NCBI GenBank assembly: GCA_022539475.1 | Contig: VCMS01000072.1 | Coordinates: 62,001-126,000 of the forward strand | Origin: Gracilaria domingensis | Lineage: Eukaryota > Rhodophyta > Florideophyceae > Gracilariales > Gracilariaceae | Length of the DNA: 64,000 nucleotides | Reading direction: 5' to 3' | Shown here: positions 22,733 through 32,811 of the stretch, in pieces | Position numbering within the stretch: position 1 is the first letter of the stretch | Layout: every line of letters starts with the position of its first letter | The notes under the pieces: generated by a model | What the model was told of the DNA's origin: nothing | Seen by the model: the letters and a program-made list of their open reading frames with translations, nothing else | The model's database searches: none | Made by a program: the position numbers and the translations under genes

Positions 22733-23105
22733 TATTGAAAGAACTGAAAGGAGCACCTTGGTGGGATTTCAGATTCAGTGGCGCATCCCGCGGTACGTTC
22801 GTGGAATGCGCCCGGAGCTCCCTGAATCTCATGCAGACACGAGAACGTCCACGTGGTTTCTGGCGCAAGCCTTCTAGTATGAGTCTATCAACCTGGACAC
22901 GTACGCAATCGGGTACCGATTCTGTGACGACTTTCCGCTGCTGCTGCGTAATGGCTCGACGTAGGAAGAGGAGTACGAATTTGCGTGCTCGGAGGTGCAC
23001 GTTACGGCGACGGTGGAGGGGTGCGACATCGTGCTGGTGCTGTCCTGGGTCGTGGTGGTGACCGTAATGTACCTGCGGGTATCGGCAAAGGCGGAGTAGA
23101 AGAAC
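22733..23105 (+). pseudogene. broken coding remnant with one membrane segment
   Basis: A frame with at least two stops reads SINLDTYAIGYRFCDDFPLL, then EYEFACSEVHVTATVEG and a hydrophobic run (CDIVLVLSWVVVVTVMYL) that looks like a single membrane span. It stops at the left edge of the second CACTA-like copy. Not recognised. Confidence 0.3.
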
Positions 23106-23753
23106 GTGCCGAACAAGACGTTCGTCTGTCTCTTGCAGATGCTAGTTTTTGGCGAGGGTCGTCCAGAAATTGGCAAGGGTCGTCCAGTAAATTTTTTGAA
23201 AAAATATCGAGATCAATTATTTCAAAATCTGCAGATAATTGCTTGGGTCGTCCAGAATCGCTGTGCAGTAAATACTGGTGGGTTTTCCACTCGTGCTAGT
23301 TCTTTAGTCGAGGGCTACCTGAACTGTATTTCGCGAAGTCTAGGTTCAGTTTCCATTAAGGTGCACATTACACGATACCTTCTGCGGAATGATACCCTGC
23401 AACGCATGGAATACTAGTGCTAGTACAGATGATGCCCATTATGAAATCATACCGTTTTATTCGTATCTATTCTTCTATCGACCGCTTTTGCTAACCACTA
23501 CTTCGCTATATTACATGTACCATTTCCCCATGATGGATCGGGTGTAGGCGCAATCTGCGGCAGATGCCGCAGAGGGCACCTGCACCAAAATGCGGTAACG
23601 GTAGAACACATACGCACTCCGAGAGGATGAGGCGCGAAGCGCCTCATCCTCTCTGTTCGTCATGTAGGGAACCATGCCCAGATGCATGGTTCCCTACTTG
23701 AGGAACCTGCACCTGCAACTCGTGAGCTACGTACGCATCAAAAGTCATTTACA

Positions 23754-24640
23754 TGTATACGCAAGCGGAAAGTATCCATAAGTTAGTCAATGATCCGTTG
23801 GATACATTTGAAATGCGATGTAACGTACCATTGATAAAGCAAAACAGAAACGTTGCGCTAGAAAAGTCGAGGGACCTAGTAACTCGCAAAATGAAAAAGA
23901 AGAAGGAAAGGGATCGGTTAGATTACCAGCCCACCATCATCGTAAAGCGCGAAAGGTGTCGAAGCGAGAACTCGCAACCAAGGACACCAAGAATGCCCAT
24001 GCAGCAAACATACCTCAAGATGCGATAAACGAAAGAGCAGCCTATGTCCCAACCAAGTACCAGAATCGCCTATCCCGAACAGCCAGAGATCGATCTTGAG
24101 AGACGAAATGAAATTGGTCGTTTTCCTGTATACGCAAGCAGAAAGTATCCATAAGTTAGTCAATGCTCCGTTGGATACAGTTGAAATGCGATAGAACGTA
24201 CCATTGATAAGAGCAAAACAGAAACGTTGCACTAGAAAAGTCGAGGGACCTAGTAACTCGCAAACGGAAGAAGAAGGAAAGGGATCGGTTAGATTACCAG
24301 CCCACCATCATCGTAAAGCGCGAAAAGGTGTCGAAGCGAGAACTCACAACCAAGGACACCAAGAATGCCCAAGCAGCAAACATACCGCAAGATGCGATAA
24401 ACGAGAGAGCAGCCTATGTCCCAACCAAGTACCAGAATCGCCTATCCCGAACAGCCAGAGATCGATCTTGAGAGACGAAATGAAATTGGTCGTTTTCCTG
24501 TATACGCAAGCAGAAAGTATCCATAAGTTAGTCAATGCTCCGTTGGATACAGTTGAAATGCGATAGAACGTACTATTGATAAGAGCAAAACAGAAACGTT
24601 GCGCTAGAAAAGTCGAGGGACCTAGTAACTCGCAAAAGTA
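23754..24640 (+). repeat. 372-base subterminal tandem repeat, nearly three units
   Basis: TGTATACGCAAGC starts units at 23754, 24127 and 24499 (spacings 373 and 372); the third is partial. Units 2 and 3 are almost identical to each other, so the last duplication is recent. Confidence 0.85.
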
Positions 24641-24900
24641 ACCCAAAGCCTTTTTCCTGCCGTTTACATGTCGCAGAGCGCGAAGAGACGTGGTGAGGAT
24701 TGGTTAGTTTAGAACAAAGATACGTAGAAGGAAATGGAAGCACGTACGAAAAGACTGCACGGAAAGACTGCACGGAATACATCTGTGAAATACGGATGCT
24801 GTCCGCTTTATGGAGGCGTCTGACGAGGGCGGAGAAAGAGAATAAGGTACGCTTCATGTCCGCTTAATGGAATCCATTCTCAGCACGCTACTTCGTAATC

Positions 24901-24964
24901 CGTCGTACTTTTTTCCGCCCTCGCACTTCGTAGCGAGTGCGAGGGCGGAAAAACGTACGACGGA
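24901..24964. repeat. 29-base-pair hairpin upstream of the transposase
   Basis: CGTCGTAC, a T run, then CCGCCCTCGCACTTCG faces its complement across a three-base loop (TAG), with one length difference in the T/A run. It lies about 370 bases before the transposase ATG. The corresponding place in copy 1 (about 10340-10385) keeps only part of the stem. Confidence 0.75.
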
Positions 24965-25328
24965 GCGGAGTAGAACGCGAGGATGGCACGGATCACGACG
25001 GTAACAAAAGATCGGACGTCGGACGGGCGGCGGCGGCGGCGGAGGGAAGAGATTTATTTTTCTGTGCGAGATTGGACAAGTGTACAGCGTACAACGTTGG
25101 GAAACCAGAGCTTTATAACCAGTGGTAGATAATACGAGAAGTACACCCTTGTGTTGAGGTCGACGTGTACCTACGTTCCTTTTTGAACGAAAGCACGTGA
25201 TTTAAACTCAAAATATATTCTCCGTTCTGAGCAACACGTCGATATTGACTCTCGCTCGACCTCCTTCTCCCTTCGGACGCCCTTCGCTTGCAGTCTTTGT
25301 CGTCGTTTCTCGTTCATTTCTTCTTCCC

Positions 25329-28121
25329 ATGGTCTACTACTGTACACATAAGAAGCGTGGGTGCCCCTTCGTTACTCGCCGAGGAGTCTTATCTCTTCAA
25401 CAGCATGTCAACCATTGCCCGTTTCGTCTAAAAGCAGCGCTGGAAGACGACAATAGCCGGGCCATTCGGAGAAACAAGCGTCTCAAGCTTTCCGCGCCCG
25501 CGCCCGCATCGTCCGAAACGGTCACTGCCCCTTGTCGCCTTCCCGAGCCTCCAGTGTCCGAGGACATCGTCGACCCCACTCCGTGCGCCCCTCCCATTCC
25601 GGACACTTCGCATTGTGTTTCTCCTTCCCCGGGTCCCGCGTCATTAGAGCGAGAACACGGAAGCAGTTCCCGCCCAGTGCCTTCTGAGGAGGCCCTTGGT
25701 GATTTGCATATGGATTATCTCACGGTTTGTCTGGCTTCAGTAGCTTCCAACCTTGGTGATCGTGAGGCGGACGAGCTAATTGGGCTACTTCGGGACCCGC
25801 GATTCTCGCAAAAGCGATTCAACGAGACCATAACAAGTTCCAAGCGCTGTACAGAACTGAAGAACGCCATTTTCGAACGATACGCCTCAAAGGACGGTTT
25901 CAATCGCAGAACTGTCTCGCCAGAAGGATGTAAGTTCAGCGCCACCCTCTACACGAGAGACCCCGTTCAGACACTTGTGAAACAGCTCCAGTTGGCTAAC
26001 AACGAAAACAAATTCTTCCACCCTATACCCACTCCACGAAAATATCTCACCCCATGTCCGGCTCTCTCGCAAGAGACGCCACCTCAAAACTTAAGGAAAT
26101 GGTCATGGGCTCTTTGGATAGTAGAATAGTGTGGTACTCCCAAGAAATAAGTTACAGTGAATCTTTCGTAGGTCTTCTGCAGGTATACACCGATAAGTCT
26201 TCAACAACTCTAAAGCAAACATCGGTTACCGCCTATCCTCTTCACCTCATATTTCTCAACTTCTCCGACGAGCTTCGCCGTAAGTGTATCCGTGATGACC
26301 TCACAGTAGTGGCATACTTCCCTACCACACTGATCGAGGTTTCCGCATCTGAAGCAGACGCAATGCCATTTGTTTCTAGCAAGTCTCTACGCGAGTCCAG
26401 GATGCAAATCCTTCAAGAATCTCTTCGTCAAATCCTGGAGCCCATTCTAAATCTCACGCAGAAAGGTTTTCAGTTCATCGGGGAAGACAAACTAAGTCGA
26501 GTGTGCCATCCTCTGCTTGCAAGTTATTGTGCGGATATTCCTGAGGCTAAGGACATTCTGTCCATTCTTCATGGGACCAAAACGAAAAGCCCGTGTCATA
26601 GATGCAAAGCCCCTCGCTCATCTTTATGCAGTCCTATTCCCACCTCATTCAACGGACGTTCTCAAAAGCACACGAAAAGCATCCGAAAGACATACACAGC
26701 TATCTTGCAACATGCACAAAAAGACGAGGCGGAAAGACGTCCACGTCGTGCGAGGGAGAGGATATCTCAAGCGGATACTCTGATGCGTTCAAATTCCATA
26801 TCTCTCATTCCTTCGTTCCTCGAAACTTCCGTAAGCCTTGGAATGATCCCGGGATTGTCTCCATACAGTCCTTTCTCATTCGAACCATTACACAACTTGC
26901 ATCTCGGCATCTCAAAGTTGATAAAAACGGCCACAATCGAGAGACTGCAGTCAGACACCCTGTGCACCACAATAGGAACATCTGCATCGCGTTCATTTCG
27001 AACGATACGCACCCAACTCCTCAACCATGCAAACGCAATTCTAGCTGCCATAGAACGCGATTCTCCTGCCAAAGGTTTACATATCGATTTCTCCACGCAG
27101 GAGAAAGGCAAATCTTTGAATGGTATCTTCACGAAAGACGGTCTCCGTGGAATGCTGGAGGCCAAAAACTACAAAGCACTTGACATGGTCTTTCCCTTCA
27201 TAGGAGCATTCTTTGACATATGCTGTGGAGAACAGGACGTTGCCCCAATCACAACCGTTTTCTCTCAGTACTCGGACATGCTCTCGACCTTATTCAGGTA
27301 CAATCGTGACCCGTATTGGACTGAAAGCTCTCTCCTGTGTCTTAGTTTGGAGATTGAAGCCCTCAAGCGTTCCGCAACAAAGACTCTGGCGGATTTTCAT
27401 CCTTCCAGACTGGGAACTCTGAAGTTTCATCTTCTCGATCATCTCGTGGACGATATTCGCCGTCTGGGAAGTATCAAGTACTACGACGCAGGCATATACG
27501 AACATGCACACCTGCTATTTAAGAGACACTACAAAAAGACGTCCAGAAGAACAGCAACGGCTGTGGAGGAGACTATTCGCTCCATTGAGCACGGAAATGT
27601 TAGAAAGCAATGGAGTGGAAGTACTCTTTACCAGCGTAATCCAGGTTTACCAGGAACTTCCACACAGCTTCCTCGGTTTGCAATGAGAGGGCGTTCTTTC
27701 ACATGACGAGCTCTTCAACATTGTGTTTCAAGTATGTCCTGTTCAAAAACATGGACTGCTGTTAGAGAGATGTTCTCAAGTACGGACACAAGGTCGATTC
27801 TTGATCAGATTGGTGAACAGGCCCTTCCTCCTTTCCTCAGTCTCGTGAAAGAAACACTGGATGAGCACTCTATTTCATACTTCCCAGAAAGGACAAGGAT
27901 AACTCTGGTGAATTCGGCCCTCGTGAAAGGCGGTTTCGTTCCGACTCTTGAACACTTCGATTCGTCTTCTAAGGCACTTAAGCTGGGACGACCCAAATAC
28001 CCCATCATCCAACGTGTCTTCGCTTCTCCAGCATTTGGTCCCAGTAGAAAGCCAAAGTTTTCCACTCTATTGGTAAGCGGAGAAGATTCAGAGACTTGGG
28101 TTGCCCAGGTGGTCGCTCTGA
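25329..28121 (+). pseudogene. CACTA/Plavaka-like transposase, copy 2 (frameshift, truncated)
   Basis: Starts at ATG 25329 with the same zinc-finger-like C-C-H-C arrangement as copy 1. A 7-base deletion near 26028, relative to copy 1, shifts the frame. The frame then runs open from 26054 to the TGA at 27704, with the DDE-type core (LQVYTDKS), an intact Cys cluster (SPCHRCKAP), PLHNLHLGI and the long helical region. After the TGA, in the same frame, sequence continues from 27734 and is cut at 28121. The TGA is also present in copy 1. Confidence 0.65.
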
Positions 28122-28230
28122 TGTCGGCCACGTCGCGATTCGGAGCTATTGCAAAGGTCGCGTATTGTGCTAAAAGTCGCGGATCAAGTGGGTGTGAAGC
28201 GCTAGTTTTCTCTAGTTTGATATGTGTGCA

Positions 28231-29005
28231 CGGCGTGTGCAGCGAAATCACTGCCAGAAGAGCCGGGAGGAGTGCTTTCGAAGGTCTCCGGAGGGTGCCA
28301 AAATGTGGCCAGAACGTGCCCGCGGGCGGAGGGGGTCGGTCGTGTTAGGGTAGCTACCCTACCACGACCGGACCCCCCCGCCCGCGGGCACGTTTTGGGC
28401 GATGTTTTGAAAAATGTGCGATATTATGCTCGCGGGCGGAGGGGGGTCGGTCGTGTTAGGGTAGCTACCCTAACACGACCGGACCCCCCCGCCCGCGGGC
28501 ACGTTTTGGACGATTTTTTGAAAAATGTGCGATTTTATGCCCGCGGGCGGGGGGGGTCAGTCGTGTTAGGGTAGCTACCCTAACACGACCGGACCCCCCC
28601 GCCCGCTGGCACGTTTTGGACGATTTTTTGAAAAATGTGCGATTTTATGCCCGCGGGCACGTTTTGGACGATTTTTTGAAAAATGTGCGATTTCATGCCC
28701 GCGGGCACGTTTTGGACGATTTTTTGAAAAATGTGCGATTTTATGCCCGCGGGCGCGGGAGGTCGGTCGTGTTAGGGTAGCTACCCTAACACGACCGGAC
28801 CCCCCCGCCCGCGGGCACGTTTTGGACGATTTTTTGAAAAATGTGCGATTTTATGCCCGCGGGCGGGGGGGTCCGGTCGTGTTAGGGTAGGTACCCTAAC
28901 ACGACCGACCCCTCCACGCTCGCGGGCACGTTTTGGCCACATTTCGGCGCCTTCCCGGGACCTCCCAAAACACGCCGCCCCGCAGTGATTTCGCTACACC
29001 CGGCC
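28231..29005. repeat. array of five long palindromes inside a larger inverted repeat
   Basis: Five GC-rich palindromes of about 70 bases are centred near 28353, 28464, 28574, 28780 and 28890, on TTAGGGTAG|CTACCCTAA. Stems extend through GGTCGTG and GGGGGGTCC to GCCCGCGGGC. Spacing is 110-111 bases, except for one gap of 206 that equals 110 plus two 48-base spacer units lacking the palindrome. The spacers read ACGTTTTGGACGATTTTTTG then AAAAATGTGCGATTTTAT. The whole is bounded by an imperfect inverted repeat: AGCGAAATCACTGC at 28241 and its complement ending at 28995, continuing inward through GTGCC-AAAATGTGGCC. Function is unknown; a foldback element is the simplest reading. Confidence 0.9.
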
Positions 29006-29355
29006 GCCGGTACGTTGGCACCGCTGTCCACGTGTATTCGCGGGAGTAGGCTGTACATGGAAGTAAATGAGTGTTCTCTTGACTACTATGCAAAGCATTT
29101 GAAGAGCATGATTAGAGAGCGCGACCATTGCTCGCGTGAGTCATCATTGCGCGAACTCCACGACTCTAAAGCGTACAATCAGCGTGCGAGCGGCCACGGA
29201 CAGGACACGGACGAGACTGGCAGTGCGCTGGGAGGAGCTGCCGAAAGCGGGGGTGCCCAGCGTAAGTCGCCATTTAAAAGGCTCGCATCCGTTCTTGTAT
29301 CGTCCAGAGCGAACGTATTGTTGATATACACCTTTCACTGCAATAGCTGTTCAAC

Positions 29356-30468
29356 ATGAAGCCAACTCGTGTTCGAAAGCGTACGCAAAGCGTGACTCCT
29401 CGCACTCGGCGGAGCACTCGATTATTGCAAGGTGGAATGCGGGTTTCTCTGCAGATGGATATTGAGAATGAAGGAAAGGTGATAGTGGGGTAAGCGTTTT
29501 TGCATGGAATTGGAAGTGTTCTACGCCGCGAGTTGCTCGGGAAGCAATTGGACCCAGGTCTTGTGATGGTTCATAATATTCTCATCATTCGAAGCGGTCA
29601 GACGTTCTACCCTTACCGGGCGGAGGGCCTGGATCTTCCACAATATATCCAGGATCTCCGGACGGCCGCTCCTTGGGATGGGAAAATGATGGAACCGGTG
29701 GCAGCCAGCATTCCGGCGTCCAAGCGAGGAACGGTGAGCGCTATGAGTGAGGTGATGACGCCGAAAAGCCGCACGGAGCCAATTCGAAGTTCATCAACAC
29801 CGAGAGGTAGCGCATCAGTAGCACGTCCACGGGCAGGTCCGTCGTCTGTTACGAAGCGGTCTATGAAGACGAGAGCATCCCCAGCTACGAAGCGGACAGG
29901 TCAAACAAAGTCTACCTCCGTTACGAAGCCCACTGCGTCGAAAAGTGCTTCTCCTGCGATGAATCAAACCGTCGACACAAGGGGATCTTCTGCGTCGAAA
30001 CAGACGGTTCAGCAGGGGACGGCTGTGCAAGAGGAGGAAGATGAGATCATAAAAGGTCCCCTTCCAGACGCGGATGCGCAATCCGCACAAGGAGCTGGTC
30101 CATCTGTACCCCAAACTGCACCAGAAACTGCGGAGCAGCAGGACGATGACGTTGTGCTTCTGTCCGCAAGAATGGCACGTTCAAGTGTTTCTGGCGAGCG
30201 GTCTGGAACACAAGGGGCACCTACTCGGAGCAAGACGTACAGACGAATTCGTCAGAAGGTACCAAAGGTGAACCTCAATTCCGATTTCGTGTACAACAAA
30301 CTGTGGCAGTGGAGAGAAGAAGTGGATTCTGCTATTGGAGACCTGTTGCAGAAGATGGATGCGTTTGTTATCTATCCCGGCGATAAAGAAATTGTGAATA
30401 ACTTCCGGTTTTCACTTCGACAGTCCATTGTACGTGAAGTTAGGGAACAGGTCATTTCGATAAAGTAA
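29356..30468 (+). CDS. Ser/Thr/Lys-rich hypothetical protein
   Basis: ATG at 29356 opens a frame that runs to 30468, with one in-frame TAA at 29491. The N-terminus is basic (KPTRVRKRTQSVTPRTRRST). 29500-29690 reads as a compact domain (HNILIIRSGQTFYPYRAEGL). The middle is a low-complexity repeat of S-x-TK / SPATK type, then an acidic stretch, and the last 80 residues look folded (FVYNKLWQWREEVDSAIGDL and a basic end). The TAA lies inside GGGTAAGC, a perfect splice-donor match, so either a short intron or a nonsense change is present. No family is recognised. The next gene is convergent, only 59 bases away. Confidence 0.55.
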
Positions 30469-30527
30469 CTTTTATGTTTAACTATCTCTAAAAGGTTTAC
30501 AACACCGAAAAGTCATGTGTTCTAACC

Positions 30528-31430
30528 TCAAAGCTGGGGGAATGGGGAGGGGGATAACTTTTCCTTAACAACGTTGACGTAGTTTGTATGAAAAGGAGCG
30601 GGGTCACCGCCTACAATGTTTCTTTCTTGGCGGGAAAAGTCGTAGAAGTACGCGTTCCTAAACTGAAAGTCGGAGAAAGAAGTAGGGAAGCCAACGAGAG
30701 TTTTCCCATATGCAAGAAGTCGCCCAACGGTCTCTTCCAGGTTGAAAGTAGTACCTGTCTTAAGCGAAACTATCTTCAACAGCTCTTTCATTATTGTGAG
30801 CACAACCGTACTGCACTCCGTAGCGACTACGTCCATAGGAACGAAACCTCTTGAGGCCCCGACGATGTTGAACGCTGATAGCCACACGAGCTTCTCATAA
30901 TAGCTTACGAGAAATGTGTCTTTGTCGACAACCCCGCAAGTGAGACCCATAGACCTAAACCTGTCTGCAACGTTGGAGGCCCACTTTCCTGTTGCGACAG
31001 TGAGACCATCCGGACTTTGAGGAGTGACACCATCCTGCGGAGCTGCGTTTCTTGAGGGGACACCAACGTATAGGACAACTTTTGAACATGTGTCCACACC
31101 GAGCTTCGAAACCAATGGTATGATGTCTCCATTCTGGAAGAAAACGAGATTCTCTCTGAGCGAATAAGGGCAAGCCTGAATTACGGTCTCCAGGGTGTTC
31201 GTTCTTCCACAAACTAGTATCGGTACATCAGAAAGATGAGAGGTAGCAGCCATGCTGCAGAATTCGTGTGCGGAAATGACCGTATCTTCTTCGTTCGCCA
31301 GCATGGTACCTATACGCCCCCTTCCAACAATAACGGCCCGAGTCCTTCGGGCGGGAGATGAGGCCTGAGGGACGTCAGAGTATCTGGGGCTCGGAGGCGG
31401 AGTGGGAGGCATGTCGCACTGGGAGTTCAT
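30528..31430 (-). CDS. ketopantoate-reductase-like (ApbA/PanE fold) protein
   Basis: I choose ATG 31430 (MNSQCDMPP); the frame is open further upstream, but that part reads as leader. The product is 300 residues. After a Pro-rich start comes a Rossmann dinucleotide-binding motif, GRGRIG at residues 36-41, then VPILVCGRTNT and ENLVFFQNGD at the positions expected for the family, and EKLVWLSAFNIVGA at about 179-192, the ApbA C-terminal helix. In bacterial enzymes this helix has Lys and two Asn; here K180 and N188 are kept but the first Asn is Leu184. It is therefore a family member whose substrate may differ from ketopantoate. The frame is intact. It diverges from the epimerase fragment, 400 bases away. 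Confidence 0.7.
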   Translation of the reverse strand: MNSQCDMPPTPPPSPRYSDVPQASSPARRTRAVIVGRGRIGTMLANEEDTVISAHEFCSMAATSHLSDVPILVCGRTNTLETVIQACPYSLRENLVFFQNGDIIPLVSKLGVDTCSKVVLYVGVPSRNAAPQDGVTPQSPDGLTVATGKWASNVADRFRSMGLTCGVVDKDTFLVSYYEKLVWLSAFNIVGASRGFVPMDVVATECSTVVLTIMKELLKIVSLKTGTTFNLEETVGRLLAYGKTLVGFPTSFSDFQFRNAYFYDFSRQERNIVGGDPAPFHTNYVNVVKEKLSPSPFPQL

Positions 31431-31827
31431 TGCAAGTGTTCGAATGTTTTTGTGTGACGATAGAAATGGAAGATGGGGCGGAGAACTGCTGGGGTAAAGA
31501 GTGATACGTAAGTACAAACGGTTGGGAAGCGCAGAACGGGAACATGGTTCACTTTGTGAAAGTGAGCGAAATGTATGATATGTGATTGTACTGAAGGAAT
31601 GATAGGCCTTGTATGAGACGACAAGCCACAAAGTGTGATGATGTTTTATGAAAGGTAGGTGGAAGAGTAGAAAGTGTGCAATGAATGAAACTGATTTCGA
31701 ACCTGAGTTGTAAAGTAGTTGTAAAGTACGAGTTACGGGGAGCTTGAATACAGGATGAAAGGAGCCATTTTGGCTTCATAAATGACATGAACGGGTTCTA
31801 TAGCTTCACTTGGATTGCCATAATTAA

Positions 31828-32148
31828 AAGGATGGAGTTGGATTGCGCCCGAATACGTCTATAAAGGTCGTAGAAGCACTTATGAACGAAGGAGTTGTAG
31901 ACATGTTATTGTTGATGACGGTGGAGCCAGGGTTTGGTGGACAGGCGTTTATGGAGGGTGTTCTTGACAAGGTGCTACATGCAAGGGAGTTGTACCCAAG
32001 AATAGGGATACAGGTGGATGGGGGTATTGGACTGAGTACTGTGAAAGGAGTAGTGAAGGCCGGTGCAAACATTTCAGTTGCAGGATCTGCCATCTTTGGC
32101 TCGAGTAACCCAGCTCATGTCATAGCTGGTTTTCGAAAGGTTGGTTAG
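31828..32148 (+). pseudogene. ribulose-phosphate 3-epimerase, C-terminal part only
   Basis: The frame encodes about 106 residues matching the C-terminal half of cytosolic-type ribulose-phosphate 3-epimerase: LRPNTS, LLMTVEPGFGGQAF (phosphate/strand 6), IQVDGGIG with the catalytic Asp, and AGANISVAGSAIFGSSNP. The enzyme interconverts ribulose 5-phosphate and xylulose 5-phosphate. A stop lies just upstream (31825), and AAAAG at 31830 could be an acceptor, but no sequence matching the N-terminal half occurs in the 400 bases before the divergent gene. It is either a 5'-truncated copy or the last exon of a gene with an unusually placed first part. The coding part itself shows no damage. Confidence 0.7.
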
Positions 32149-32204
32149 AGATAGTAGCATAAATTTATTGTTTATTACATTGTTACCTTTACGTGTTATC
32201 ACGA

Positions 32205-32600
32205 CTATATTCTCCGTCTCCATTGGAGATGTATTTCTCTTGTATCACAACCGGGAAAGGATGTGAGAGAACATAAATATATTCCCAGTGGGATGTGAGA
32301 GAACATAAATATATCCCCAGTGGACGCTGAGAGGGAGGATGAACTACTCTACGTGCTACCATTTTTACCCATCCGGTGTCGAGTGGTGACATATTCTTTT
32401 TTTGTCACAACCCACAAAGGATGTGACGGAAGAAGAACATGCCCCCAGTCGAGACAGAGGGTGAGCAACTCTAAGTACAATCACTAGTCCCTAGCTTGCC
32501 TCCACTGGCAATATCTTCCTGTTTTGCTATAACCATCGAGTGAGGTTGGTGGAAGAGAAAAATATCGCCGGTCGAGGCGAGGTGGGTGGGGACTATGTGA
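32205..32600. repeat. degenerate tandem repeats between genes
   Basis: Three diverged units share CACAACC-n-AAAGGATGTGA-type cores at about 32243, 32401 and 32525. The first contains a near-perfect 33-base duplication (GATGTGAGAGAACATAAATA, then ATTCCCAGTGG / ATCCCCAGTGG). It is not coding, and could be promoter-proximal sequence of the downstream gene. Confidence 0.5.
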
Positions 32601-32811
32601 AGAGGGGACAGAGAGATGGCGCTTAAATATTGGAAGGTGCGGAGGTGTACAGTAGATGTTTTGGCGGGAAATGGGATGAGGGAAACAGGGACAATCATGG
32701 TGCTGGATATAGCCCGTGTGGTTGGACAGTGGGGGTGGACAGCACAGTTTAGCTCAATTGCACTGTATCGCAGCGGAAACTTCGATCCAACTACTACTTC
32801 TTTTTCTGAAG

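Larger units (their letters stand above)
23122..28121 (+). mobile_element. CACTA/Plavaka-like DNA transposon, copy 2 (3' end lost)
   Basis: Aligns with copy 1 from the left edge to 28121 within the transposase C-terminal region; beyond that the two loci are unrelated. The missing part includes the transposase tail, the convergent ORF and the right end. The leader differs from copy 1 by extra 372-base units and by two small inverted segments. The transposase interior keeps the Cys cluster that copy 1 lost. Confidence 0.65.

Noticed and set aside
28224-28574. 116-codon open frame across the palindrome array
   Set aside because: It results from the repeat itself; the translation is a repeated Arg/Pro/Gly pattern on both strands.
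28345-28897. TTAGGG/CCCTAA in each palindrome centre as telomeric repeats
   Set aside because: Only a single hexamer per arm and no tandem run; it is part of the palindrome core.
28231-29005. CRISPR-like array
   Set aside because: The spacers are identical repeats rather than unique sequences, and the genome is eukaryotic.
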